This document shows, in pieces, positions 1 through 10,739 of a stretch of DNA of 64,000 nt. The translations under genes were made by a program, and so were the position numbers. How positions within the stretch are numbered: position 1 is the first letter of the stretch; each line of letters begins with the position of its first letter. Under the pieces are notes generated by a model. It had not been told where the DNA came from. It was given only the letters and a program-made list of their open reading frames with translations, and did no database searches. Source of the stretch: Hyparrhenia diplandra (taxonomy: Eukaryota; Streptophyta; Magnoliopsida; Poales; Poaceae). The stretch lies in assembly GCA_015847255.1 (NCBI GenBank), contig JADLZK010008395.1, forward strand, positions 203,306 to 267,305, written 5' to 3'.

Positions 1-1328
1 GACGGTTTGACGGAGCTTTGCATTTTTTTTAAAAAAAAATCACGAACTTTGTGATTAGTACTTCGTCAAAACTTTTTATGGATTACACATGTCCCTATAA
101 GAATCAAACATTTTAAAATGTTTAAAGTTTGATCAAAATTGTATAAAAGTATACCAATATTTTTTATCTACTTGGTCTCGGCAGGTCCGCACGGACACAC
201 GACCTTAGGGCTACAGATGGCCCACGTCACCCACTTCTTTGACTATAATGCTCCTAACATCTAATACTCGTGCCTCGCCTCCGCGTGGCCTCTTGTGAGA
301 CGATGTTGCAATGCCCGGCCTTCATCGCATCCCTCAATCATGGGACGGAGGCACCGCCCCCTAGCCCTCGGCTGCAACCTTTTATGATGTAGCTCCTCTC
401 ATGACTGATGGGAAGAAGCAGAGAAGAAGAGGGAGATCTGTGCGGGAAATGAGAAGAGAGAGACCGAAAGCGCTAGTCAAGCGTGAGAGGTAAAGGGGAT
501 TAGGCAGGAAGAGATAGACGAAGAGTATTTTTATCTTTTCATTATTCTTTGGGTGACTATTAGCCCAGGTTCCGAACACCTAGCTAGATTATTTTTTGGT
601 TGGACTATTTTTATCCATGGTTAGTCAATCTAATGAGGTTCGTGGTCCATTAGGGCTTTTCTAGTGGGCTTGGCAAATCGACTCATCTATTGATGTTGAT
701 GTGTTGTCCTCATGAACAGCGTGCGACTCACGAAGGAGAGAGAAAACGAGCCGATGTAGGATTGTGAGTCGCCTCTTGATAAACAAATAACAGTTGTTAA
801 TGAGGGAAGTACAAACAAAGCTCTTGGCCAGGTGGGAAAGTGAAGCCATCAAGCTTTTTTTTTTTTTTTTTTTTGCGATTCACACCTTCCTTCATTCATC
901 GGGAGCCATTGCGAAAAGTGACATATGTTTTTACTAAGTGGACCTATAGTGAATTTTTCAAGAGTCAATTCCTATGTTCCGACAACTTTGTACAACCATT
1001 GTGGATGCTCTTAGAGCAAGGCTAATAGTTTTGCTCGTTGCAAGCGTCTTTTTGCGTGAGTGACATGGCGCATAGTGGTGGCGGACCCCACTGCCATTTA
1101 ATGCGGCCTCGTCCAATGATCGGCTCGTCAATCTCAATCTTCCCTTCCACGCGGTTACAATTGGCGCCTCTCGGTCGCCCTCTCTCTCCATTTCTCTCCC
1201 TTCCACGTCAGATTTTGTCTCCTTAGTTGTTAGTCCCAACCCATTATTCAAACAAACTCTAATGCATATAGTTTCTTTTGTTTTGCACTTTTCTTGAAAA
1301 AGTATTTTCTTATAGCAAGGAAGCTATT
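1..1328. other. Intergenic, AT-rich, no supported gene
   Basis: I see no gene here. Short reading frames on both strands lack splice context or recognisable protein features. There is a T-run at about 856-874. Around 1011-1250 a stretch beginning with TTAGAGCAAGGC resembles the end of a Tourist-type MITE, but no matching far end was found. Confidence 0.5.
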
Positions 1329-1633
1329 CAGGAACAATTTGAACGGTTTTATTCAAACAAACATCTAATGCATTGGGTTTTTAACCTAATTTTGTTTTTC
1401 ACTTTTCTATACCCAAAAAAGTATTTTTAATCGTGCTTTAAAATGTTATACAAGCGGGTAAATATTCAAGAACAATTTGAAGATTCATTTTTTAACTATG
1501 TATCTAGGAACAAACATGGTAGAGCATTGGGTTTTTAACCAAATGGTCTATAGGTTCAAGTCCTGAGTTGGTATTTTTATACCTTTTCTAACATGTGATC
1601 TTTTAATCGGCTCCCTTTAAAATGTTATACAAA
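1329..1633 (+). repeat. Diverged direct repeat, second unit with a tRNA-Lys-like core
   Basis: Two diverged units, about 1329-1455 and 1473-1633, share the order AACAATTTGAA ... GCATTGGGTTTTTAACC ... TTTTTAATCG/CTTTTAATCGG ... TTTAAAATGTTATACAA. The second unit (about 1518-1575) also has TGGTAGAGCA, an anticodon-arm-like TTGGG-TTTTTAA-CCAAA (anticodon TTT) and a B-box-like GGTTCAAGTCC. These match the D-arm, anticodon arm and T-arm of tRNA-Lys(UUU). The acceptor stem and a proper A box are not evident, so this is a decayed tRNA-related repeat, not a working tRNA gene. Confidence 0.5.
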
Positions 1634-3329
1634 AAAAAAAAAAATGGTGCTGGTCGTAGTAAAGTCAAAGAAATTTGGCGAGGTAAATAGTATTTTTCAT
1701 CCTTTTCTTTAGCTGTTCTATTAACACGAACACTCAGCTCTATGATGGGGGTTAGAAAAATTGCTGAAGACAGACTCGGCAAGTTTGTTGGGAAATTCTG
1801 TTTTTAGGGGAAGGCATGTTCGGCCATTCCGGTCATTTTGCAAAAAGTCCTCGAACTCTGCAAATGACCAGTGGTCCGTGCCTCCTCTCTCAGTTCTTTT
1901 GGAAAAAAGAAAAATGAAATACAAAAACAAAGGATTTGATTAAATCTTTGGTTTGCCTTATCTATTATTCCACGAATAAATTTTTCTCAAACTTTGAACC
2001 TGAAAAATCGTGAAAATAGAAAATCAAATTCTTTCGGAATCCTCATGAATAGGACTTTGCGTTGGGTCCATAGAGAGTATGTTTTACTATAATTTTTTAA
2101 ACTATACACTTTTGGCTATGTTTTTAATGGGCAAATATGAAATCTTAAAACTAACTCCTCTTTCCCACCTTAAACACATAGTTACCACCATTCTTCAACC
2201 ACAACAAGCATAGCCAACAAACATAATATATCTCAATGCTAAAAAAAAAAGGTTATCCCTCAAAATATATAAACAACAAAAAAGAAAAATCCCGGTTGGC
2301 ATATAGAATCACCGGTAAAAAAGATAATTCTAATTAACACAAAAAAAAAATCATCACTAATATGCTACATCAACAAAAATTCAGATAATATTAGACTCAT
2401 ATAACAAAAAAAAAAAAAAAAACACTTTTATGGGGCCGCCAAACCGGGTATGCAAAATTTATCTTTAGCTAAACTAATCAGTCAGTAAAAGCCACATCCA
2501 GCTCGAGCAACGCCGCAAATTCTGACACGCAAGCAGCGCCCGTCATGGACGTGGCAACATACACGGTCCTATGAGTCTTAAATGCGGCGCGGACCTGACC
2601 TCTCAGCACTCAGCAGGCAGGGCCCGGCATCGTCTCGCTCTCGCTGGAGAGCTGAGACTGCTGCCGCAGCTCAGCGGCCGCGCACCCCCTCGAAGTTATG
2701 GCGGCCACCGGAAAGCATGCCGTTGCCGGTCGCCAGCAGGAGGGGAGAGCGGAGCGGAGCACGAGGCAGGGCTGCTGTCCTCGTGATCGTCAGTGAGCCT
2801 CGTGATGCTGCAGTAAATGGGGCTGGCCAGCAGCGGCAGGCAGGAGAGCAGCAACTGCATGCAGTGCAGGTGCGAACATGTCACCAACATGGTCTTCTTC
2901 TGCTCAAAAGAAAGGTCATGGCGGCCATGGGCTGCTCGTCGTAGAGGGCTTCTCGTCGTAGACATGGATCACACCACAATTCAATTCATCAATCCGAAGA
3001 AAGGCAACGAGCAAGTGAAGTGATAGAGATGCGCAAAAACTGAAACAACGACAATTCTTGATTCGTTCATTGTTCATCAATTCGGATTTTAATTTAACGA
3101 TGGCGATGGTATGATGGAGATGGGTTTTGTTTAATCTCTCCTCTCGATTGTTTTGTCCAAGTCTGAACCATCATTCCATCAACAAGCAGCAGAACTATCA
3201 ACGTCAGGAACAGCAAAAAAATGGAATAATGTCCTGACAGAGGAAAGAGACGGGGAAGGAAAGGGACACAGGCCGGCCGGCAAGAATGATGACCCGGGCC
3301 AGCCAGCCGGCCGGCCGGCCGGCAGGTCA
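1634..3329. other. Intergenic, no supported gene
   Basis: AT-rich to about 2520, with several A-runs (1628-1641, 2405-2421). From about 2520 to 2960 the base composition turns GC-rich, as in grass 5' gene regions, but no frame shows a recognisable product or conserved start. 3060-3329 probably holds the 3' untranslated region of the minus-strand DUF868 gene. It includes a GGCCGGCC-rich patch at about 3300-3325. Confidence 0.5.
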
Positions 3330-4389
3330 TCACCGCCGGTAGCACTGTAGGTGCAGGAAGAAGCCGGCGGGTGGGTGACCCTTGCTGGCCATCTCCTCGT
3401 CCATCCACACCCGTCCGCCGTCCGCCGCCCCACGCGCCTTGACCATAAACTGTGCACAGCCGCCGCCGCCGGGCACGCCGGCGAACCACCAGTCGTGCAC
3501 GTCCCACATGACCTCGACGACGGCGCCGTCGCCCAGCACGGCGGTCCGGTTGCCGCGGAAGTTCCACTTGACCCGGCGCGCCTCCACCACCTTCTTGCCG
3601 TCGACGCTGACGGCCACCTCGCCGTCCCTGGACCCCCACTCCTCCCCGCGGCACGCGACCGTGACCTCGTGCTCGGCGCCGTCGTCGCGGAACCTGCAGC
3701 GCGTCGTGTGCACCAGCTGCGCCTGCGCGGCGCCGGCGGACGGCGGGGGATCAGGATGGCTGAAGCTGCTGAACGGCCCGCGGACCTGCTCTTGGCGGCT
3801 GAGCAACGCGCGGCGCGGCGCGGGCGCGAAGCGGCGCCGGAAGTCGCGCGCCGCCTCTCCGCCGTTGCCGCCACCGCCGAGAAGCAGCGCGAGCTCGCCG
3901 TCCGCGACGACGGCGAGGTGGTAGTCGCGGGAAGGCTCCGCCGCACCCGCGGGGTGGTACTTGGCCTCCGCCGTGTCCCAGTAGACGGACACCGCGGTGC
4001 CCGCGTCGGTGACGAAGGACCGTGTCCCGCGCTTCTTCTGCAGGAGGAACTGCTGCGCGGGGGAGGCAGGCACCGGCGCCGGGGCCGTCTGGCGCGGCGT
4101 GCCGATCAGCGCCGCCGACGGCAGGGACCCGTCGTCGAAGTCCAGCACGATCCCGGTCGGTCCCCAGCCGCGCTGGCCACGGCGGCGACGCCCCGCGTCC
4201 AGGTGACCGTGATCCGCAGCTCCTTGCGCGACGACAGCGCGACCCTGTACACGCTGGCCGTGGCCGCCTGGAGCGAGCGGTCGAGCGCGGCCCCGGCGCC
4301 GGCGCCTCCCCTCCGCCGCCGCCGCCGCCAGTGGTCCCCGCGGCTAGGGTCGTGACGGCGGCGTCGCCGAAGCAGGAGAAGTCTCGCAT
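3330..4389 (-). pseudogene. DUF868-family plant protein, two apparent frameshifts
   Basis: Read on the minus strand, this is a member of the plant-specific DUF868 family (function unknown; single-exon genes of about 300-360 aa). It starts MRDFSCFGD at 4389. After about 30 codons the family-like text moves to a second frame (AALDRSLQAATASVYRVALS, then the region with ITVTW). It then moves to a third frame from about 4168 (WGPTGIVLDFDDGSLPS), which stays open to the stop at 3330. Late conserved parts are visible: WNFRGN, VEVMWDVHDWWF and FMVKAR. Both breaks look like the loss of one base, one near the CCCC run at 4291-4294 and one near 4165-4172, in very GC-rich DNA. Strong protein conservation on both sides of each break makes assembly error as likely as true pseudogenisation. 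The full span would give about 353 codons. Family assignment is fairly sure; whether the gene works is not. Confidence 0.75.
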
Positions 4390-7300
4390 TGCGTCTGCGC
4401 TAGCTTCCTCGGGTCAGCAGCAGGCAAGGGAACCAGCAGGCAGGGAAAAGGGAAGGCGAGCGAGGAAGAGACGGCACGACGACAGAGTCGCACGCACGCA
4501 CGCAGGAGCGTCGACCTCACCTCACCTCACCTCGGAGGGTGAGGTTGGTTGGCAAGGGAGGAAACGAGTTGAAAAGGCGCTGCGTGTCTGTGAGCTGCTT
4601 GGCTTTTCTGGTAGGAGCTGGAGGCCGGAGGGGCCGCCTGGATTCCCAGGACTCCTCGTCGTCCTCGACGTCTCCTCCGTCCTCTCCTAGTGCTATGCTA
4701 GTAGATGCTGCGCGAGAATGTCGTTCGATTGATCGCCGGGGAGTGGGGAGCGCTCTGCGGTCTGCGCTCGTGCTCCAAGGGGAAAAGATGCCGCTGCCGA
4801 TGCCGGAGCCGGAGGGAGGAATTGAATGGGCTGGCGTGGTGAGGCCGTTTTTATTTGTCTTTTACCCGGGTGGTGCGAGCTTGGAGGCTGAAACCAGTCA
4901 GTCCTCCAACGTGTCCCTGTACTCTGCGTGCGTGAGAAAAAAAGAACTGAAAATGCTACTGTAACGGTGGAGGCTGACGCATTTAAGGCGAGGTTACTGT
5001 GGGTTGACGAGAATGACGAGCATTGTTTATCGCAGAACTATCAATTATCAATGGACTGGTTACACTGGTACATCACCTGTTGCTCGTCTCGATAGGATGA
5101 CGACGGCAGCTTTCGGGCACCAACGAAAGAGTGCCTCCCTGCCGGCCGTGCGCAATCTATCAGATCTGATGTGATCTGATGCACAGGCACGGGGCACGCC
5201 CAGGCTCGATCAATTCACACCCTCACCCTCACCCACACCCAGTGTCAGAGATGATGATTAGGCCAGGCAGAGATTACTGCGTGCGGTGCCGGTGCGTGCT
5301 CCCCCGATCCATCGATCGATCAATGTGCTTCCTGCCCTAACTAATTAACCACGCAAGCATCATTACGGAAGTGTAGTCAGTACGTGCGTGCCTTTTTTTC
5401 CATTTTCCACACATGCATGCATGCCCCTGCTCGGCTGCCCCCTGCCCGTCGTCCACTGCTGCCTGCTGGGGCCTGGATTGGGGGTTAAAAGCGCGGCAGC
5501 GAGTCAAAATCGTCGTCTTCACGGCTTAAACGTACCCATCGACTTTGGCCTAACTAGATTAAATGCGTGGCGAGGGAAACACGGCAGCTGGTTGATGGAT
5601 ACTACAGTACGTACGTGCATGTATGTACTTGTTGTGGTACCGGCGGCGAGGGCGACTATGCACGGACAATAATCTGCACTTGGACCATACTGTACACTAC
5701 CATGAATGCGTACTTTGCTTTGGCCATGTCCACAAGCTGTGAGTGAACACGCCGGACTTTACTATTGAGCGTTTGTTCTTTCAAAAAAACTATTAATTGA
5801 GCGTTTGACACGCCTGCACTGGCCACCGGACCCGATATCCGCTAATCCACACTGGAAATTACTTTCGTCAATCTGCACGACGCGGTTTCATGATTCATGA
5901 AGCGGCGGAACCTGGCTGCATGAACCCGACCGAGGTGCGGCTCACGATCGCAAGCACGCTGTCCCTTTCTTTTATTATCAAATTTGTCTAGTAGTAGTAG
6001 AGATTACTATATGCATGGTGGCCTCTGTTGAGTGGGTCAGCAGACTACATACCCGATCGACAGCGACGCCGAACGCATGCATTGCGTGGTCTCGTCTCGT
6101 GTCTGTCCGCCACTCCCTCAGGGACGCACGCACGGGCACGTCGCACGGGTCGTCGTTAATTCTTCACTTGTCATTCATTTGCCCGACCCCGTCGCACGTT
6201 TGGCAGCCGGCCGGGCGACGGACGGACGGGACACGTTGGATGCATGCACTACCCCGGCGTCTGGTGCAGCCGGACCAGCCCGATGCAGTCACCCAGGAGA
6301 CCACGTCAGGACATCGACGGCTCGACGCACGGAAGGAACGCGCACGCCGCCACCACCGGCCGTACCACCTTGCTCCGCAGTTCAAACTGGGTGCGTTGGC
6401 CCAATGCAAGTGTACGACGTTGGCCGACGTGACCTTGGTGGTGGACAGGAAATTGAAGGGGCCGAGACAAGCCCGCCAGAGAGGACGGGCAGCCGTTGTA
6501 GCCCGCAAGGAGCTGTCTGGGCCGACTCAGTGCGGGCTGCGGCGTCGTGCAGCAGCAGATGAGGGATGAGGATGATTGATGCCGTAAATAGGTTTGGCAT
6601 CCTTGTTTTTTTTTTTAAAAAAAAAAGGTCTAAAAACATGTCTCCAAGCATCTGAGTTACATATTTTACCAAGTTAGCAAATACTGACCCTGGATTGGCA
6701 TATTTGCCAAGCTGTACGGGGCTTGCCATCTTGCGTACGTGGTGGCTTCAGCGGACACAAAGGCCGTGTGGTAGCCTCGTACGACCTGTTGTTCATCGCC
6801 GTGGCCATTAGATTGATCTACTCTTAATTGCGGCTTGGCGCTGCCCTGTCATGTTGTGTAAACGAGATTCTTGTAGGCGAAGGAGTTTCTCTATGTCAAG
6901 GAGTTGTCGATGACATGATCAACTGCAGTCATTGCCTAGCTTTGCGACCTCGCTTCTAAGGGAAAGAAAAAGCACGAAGATAGTGTGTGGATCCACAAAT
7001 CAAATATTTGGAAAGTCAAAAATGTCAAACTATTGGAGATGTTGGTAAATAAATCTATTGTCAAATCGATGTATCTATTCTCATGTCGGACGTATTTGTA
7101 AACTTGCTGCATTATTAGAGGGTACCTGTTAGAATGTAATTGTAACATAACAACCCCACATTGGGCGTCCCAAAATCTATACCTTTTTCCCATGCACGAT
7201 ACACCAAACATTTCATTATTACCTCTGTACCTGTTAAAAAAGGCCTGTTAAAAAAGGCCTTCAGATCCTCTCTCATTTAGTAAGCACATATCAGTGAGGC

Positions 7301-8132
7301 TTAGCCATAATGAACACATTTGCAATCTGAATAAGCTTACCTAATCTATACATTCTTTTATGCCATTGCTTTATTTGTTCTTATGCTTGCTCATATTCCC
7401 TATAGTAATATCTCCTGTACACCTCAAATTCCCATTTCAGCTCCTATGCTACGTAATTGCTCATATGAACTACCAAATATCCCTGCTTTTGATTTTTTTT
7501 TTTTTTTTTTTACAAATAATCTCATAATTGAACGACATTACAAACCCTGAATGGTAGTTCTGTCCACCATCTTATGTTATACCTCAAATTTGTTTTTTTT
7601 TCCTCTAACTAAAGTTATAACTTTGCAGGTCCCACCTTTATGACACTACTATTCTCGCCTCTTCCTGTACATAACACTTCCAGTATATTTTCGATCATGC
7701 ACTCCTATTCCCGCTTCTCCCAAATGTTGTCAACATCTAAAAACACCAACATGTAATGTATTTTGCTTTCTTCTAATGACAAATCTTATGCGTCAAAGCT
7801 TACTACCCGCGCGAATCATTCGTGCCAAGGTTTCTGCTAGTGAGATAATAAATGTAGGTTCATCTCAACATTCGTGCAACATGAATCTCAAAACAAGAAG
7901 AAAATATCAGGGGTCACCAAGAACTGGAGAAGGCTTCGAGAAGTGCAGAGTAAATGCCCCAATGGGATCAAGGGAGGAATCCGAGGTCCGAGGAGAGCGT
8001 TGCCTCTCCCACTCCATATCTTATATAAATAGGGCTAAGTTCCTACTATAAGAATCCCCTTCTCCTAAATTTTCTCATGTCTTGTGTTCTGTATTCCGTG
8101 TTCTCATTTTAGAGTAGGTTTCTTAACAGATA
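4390..8132. other. Intergenic, DUF868 upstream region and scattered repeat debris
   Basis: 4390-4960 is the GC-rich upstream side of the minus-strand DUF868 gene and includes CTCACCTCAC repeats at about 4517-4532. 4960-6570 is unique-looking, with many CATGCATG and ACGTACGT runs and no convincing frame. About 6580-7200 holds fragments with TTGGAGATGTTGG and TTTGCCAAG motifs, like the ends of the Harbinger-like element at 9637. 7500-7511 is a T-run. About 7890-8050 carries a TATA-like TATATAAATAGG (8020-8031) and may be an old LTR remnant. No gene is supported. Confidence 0.45.
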
Positions 8133-8279
8133 CTTCCTCCGTTCCAAATTATAGTTCACTTTGACTTTTCTAGATACATTGATTTTGCTATGCACCTAGT
8201 TATACACTATGTCTAGATACATAGCAAAAGAAATGAATCTAGAAAAGCCAAAGTGAACTACAATTTGGAACGGAGGGAG
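8133..8279. mobile_element. Stowaway-type MITE, copy 1
   Basis: Short inverted-repeat element flanked by TA dinucleotides (8131-8132 and 8280-8281). The left end has CTTCCTCCGTTCC and the right end GGAACGGAGGGAG, which pair. The two halves are near-complete inverted repeats (TAGTTCACTTTG against CAAAGTGAACTA), so the whole element can fold. Related copies lie near 48083, 55871 and 58674. It has no coding capacity; such elements are moved by Tc1/mariner transposases. Confidence 0.9.
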
Positions 8280-8281
8280 TA

Positions 8282-9636
8282 GGACATAGCAGTGTTTTAT
8301 CTAACTTTTAACTCAAAAAGGCGTGGAAATTTTCTTTTTATTATTGTTTTTTCTTTTTTCCTTTCATTGAGTGCCTCCTAGGAGAGTAATTGTACGAGGT
8401 CTGTTTCTAGGAGTCACGGTGGGGGTTGGATCTTCGAGGATCCTTTGCATTGAGATGGCTGTCAGACTCCGTTTTGTTGGGACCGAATGGAGTGGATTAC
8501 CTAAGTTGAGATGGATGCTGGTGCAGATATTGGGTAATTTGGGGAGCGTGACTTGTTACCCGAATTAATTTTGGGTATCTCAAGTTAATATCTGAACTAC
8601 CCTTTTTTTTTTGGGGTTTGGGGGGGTTTGGGTAATTCAGTTTCAGGTCTCGGTAGTTCAGATTCGGGTGATGGTATCGTATATTTTGCTCAGGGTGACA
8701 TGTTGCGCTCTTGCAGTTCCAAAGGTGGAAGCGGTGTGGAGTTTGTGTTGTGTGTGAAGATTGACGAGCTCAGCTCGTCCATGGCGATGGTGGCGGACTT
8801 GGGTGTTGGAGCCAAGAAGAGGGCTCAGGGAGGAGCTGAGTGGATGCGGCGTGGTGCTGCGGTGTCGGGTGGCTTCTAAAGGGACGAAGGCAAAGGGGAT
8901 GGTTCGGTCGCAAAGCTTGCACGTACGACATCAATGGCGACCGCAGAGTCCGTACTGGATGGGGCTGCGAGCAGCGATGCGGAAGAGGCGGAGAGGGGTT
9001 GGTTCCTGCTGCTGAGTATGTTCCAAATTCAGTCCATAATGGAGGTCGGGCTTCTGCCGTAACGAAGCGGAGGCCCGTAGAAGACGAAGGTCGGGCCGCA
9101 CACCCGAGGACGCGGGGGGGCGGGGGGGGGGGAGTAGCCCCCTCTCCTCTGATGCGGTACATATACCCTGCTAGGGTTTCCACAAGATGTATCGTCTCTT
9201 GTAAGCCACTACATCGGCGTTGTAACCCGACTCTTGATAATAGTGAGGAGTGTTTGCTGGCTGGCGCCCGTGGTTTGTTACTCTCCCGCATTGGAGGGTT
9301 TTTCACGTTAAATCTTGTGTCTCTCGCGTGGTTTGATCTTGTTCTTCATCGTTTTTTATAACACCCGCCTGATTGCACGGGCGGGGTTGCGGTCCAAGGC
9401 TTGGTCGCGGCCTGCTCGATCGTGGATTGAAGCTAGAGGTCGGGGCTACCTTGGTGTATGATGAAATTTTGGTATAGTGCCCACAATTATTAGTTAGACA
9501 AAATAAAGTGTTTAATTAAGCCGGACGTACAAGTATTTTCTATTTGTGGCTTAACATTTCAAAGCCCATGCAAAATTAGATATTATTCGAGATGGCCATG
9601 GATGAAATACGTACATGGATGAAATTAGCAAGCTAA
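8282..9636. other. Intergenic; G-rich tracts and an LTR-like tail
   Basis: No supported gene. Two strongly G-rich tracts are present (8613-8632 with GGGG-TTT-GGGGGGG-TTT-GGG, and 9112-9132). About 9030-9360 reads like the end of an old LTR or transcript, with AGGGTTTCCAC, TGTAACCCGACTC and TTTTTCACGTTAAATCTTGTG, ending in ATAACACCCGCC. No matching start or target duplication was found, so it is not called as an element. Confidence 0.4.
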
Positions 9637-10462
9637 GAGCATCTCCAACAGTTTGGTATCTCAACTTGCCATCCATAAAATTGTGGCAAAATAAGAAAAA
9701 TTCACCTCCAACAGTTTGGTATCCAGCTTGCCAAAAATTAGCAACTTGGCAAATTCCTCATCTTCACGCGCATATATGCGCGCGGGCATTCGGCTTGCCA
9801 TCGCGCGAGCCTCCTCCCTCGTCGCTCCTCTCCTCTTCTCCCGCGAAGCTAGGCAGGTCGTGCCTCTCCCACGTGCAGTGCCCACCATCGCAGTCGCTCC
9901 ATCATCGTGATCTTGCATCAGCAACGGCGAATTGAAGGAAGACGGTGAGGGTCCTGATGTCACCGGAAGGGCTGGGCACCGCGCCGCCGTCCTGGAGGAA
10001 AGAAGCGGCCACTGCAGGCCATAGATCGTGGGCACCGCGCCGCCATCCTGGAGGCAAGAAGCGGCCACTACAGGCCATAGATCGTGACCCACCCTGGCCG
10101 CCGGCCAGATTAGGCATCCTACTCTGTACATCGATCTGGGGAGGAACAAGGGCGAAAATTTAATTTCGTTTCTCTCTCAGGGTTCTTGATGCAAGTTTGC
10201 TAGATATGTTAATTTTTATATATGGGGTTGGCTGATTAGTGAAAAATACAAGGTCCTCAGAGTAAAATTAATTTCTTTTTTCTTTTACGAGAAAATAAAA
10301 ATTGCCGAGAAAAAAAGACTTGTGGGACCCAATTTAAGTTTTGGCAAGTGAATTATGCCAAACTATTGGAGAGCAGTTGTTTTTTCACTTGGCAAATAAT
10401 TTAGCAACTTGCCAAATTACAAGTTTTACCAAGTAAAAATTAACAAATTGTTGGAGATGCTC
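9637..10462. mobile_element. Harbinger/Tourist-like non-autonomous element, 826 bp
   Basis: Terminal inverted repeats GAGCATCTCCAACA (left) and TGTTGGAGATGCTC (right), flanked by a 3-bp TAA duplication at 9634-9636 and 10463-10465. This fits PIF/Harbinger-type insertion. The TTTGGTATC/TTGCCA subterminal motif recurs just inside the left end (about 9707) and, inverted, near the right end. The centre (about 9765-10150) is GC-rich and unlike the ends. It holds two tandem 56-bp units at 9974-10029 and 10030-10085. No transposase frame is present. The GC-rich core may be captured host sequence, but I do not recognise it. Confidence 0.75.
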
Positions 10463-10464
10463 TA

Positions 10465-10469
10465 ATATG
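10465..10469 (+). repeat. Target-site duplication ATATG, left copy of 20-kb LTR element
   Basis: ATATG directly precedes the TG of the left LTR. The identical ATATG follows the CA of the right LTR at 30539-30543. Its first base overlaps the TAA duplication of the neighbouring Harbinger-like element. Confidence 0.9.
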
Positions 10470-10739
10470 TGTTGTAAAACACACGGACTCTGTCCTAGAA
10501 GGAAAGGAGAAGGAGGAATCCTAATCCTAGTCCGTTTGTATGTGGGCTCTTACCGAAACTCTTAGGCCTTGGCAGGACTATATATACGTGGGAGATCTAT
10601 GTTGTAATGACCAAGATTCAGATGAATAAAGAATAGTCTCTCTATCTTGTGTCTACTTGTTCTACTTTTCATCTACTACGTTCATCGTGAGAGACGGAGA
10701 GGGGAAGGTCCTAATCACGACAACGCGCGTTTCACAACA
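10470..10739 (+). repeat. Left LTR of 20-kb element
   Basis: 270 bp, beginning TGTTGTAAAACACACGGAC and ending TTTCACAACA. It carries a TATA-like ACTATATATACG at about 10578 and an AATAAAG signal at about 10625. Compared by eye with the right LTR it differs by about five substitutions and two single-base indels, roughly 98% identity. Confidence 0.92.

Noticed and set aside
2571..2965. Possible small gene at 2.6-2.9 kb
   Set aside because: Frames are open on both strands, with no homology I recognise and no consistent start, splice or stop arrangement.
3351..4355. 334-codon open frame on the plus strand
   Set aside because: Antisense shadow of the GC-rich DUF868 gene. Low-complexity Arg/Ala/Pro text with no domain, while the minus strand carries conserved protein sequence.
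6015..6569. Overlapping open frames on both strands at 6.0-6.6 kb
   Set aside because: Several frames are open at once in GC-rich DNA. None has a recognisable domain, splice context or protein-like composition.
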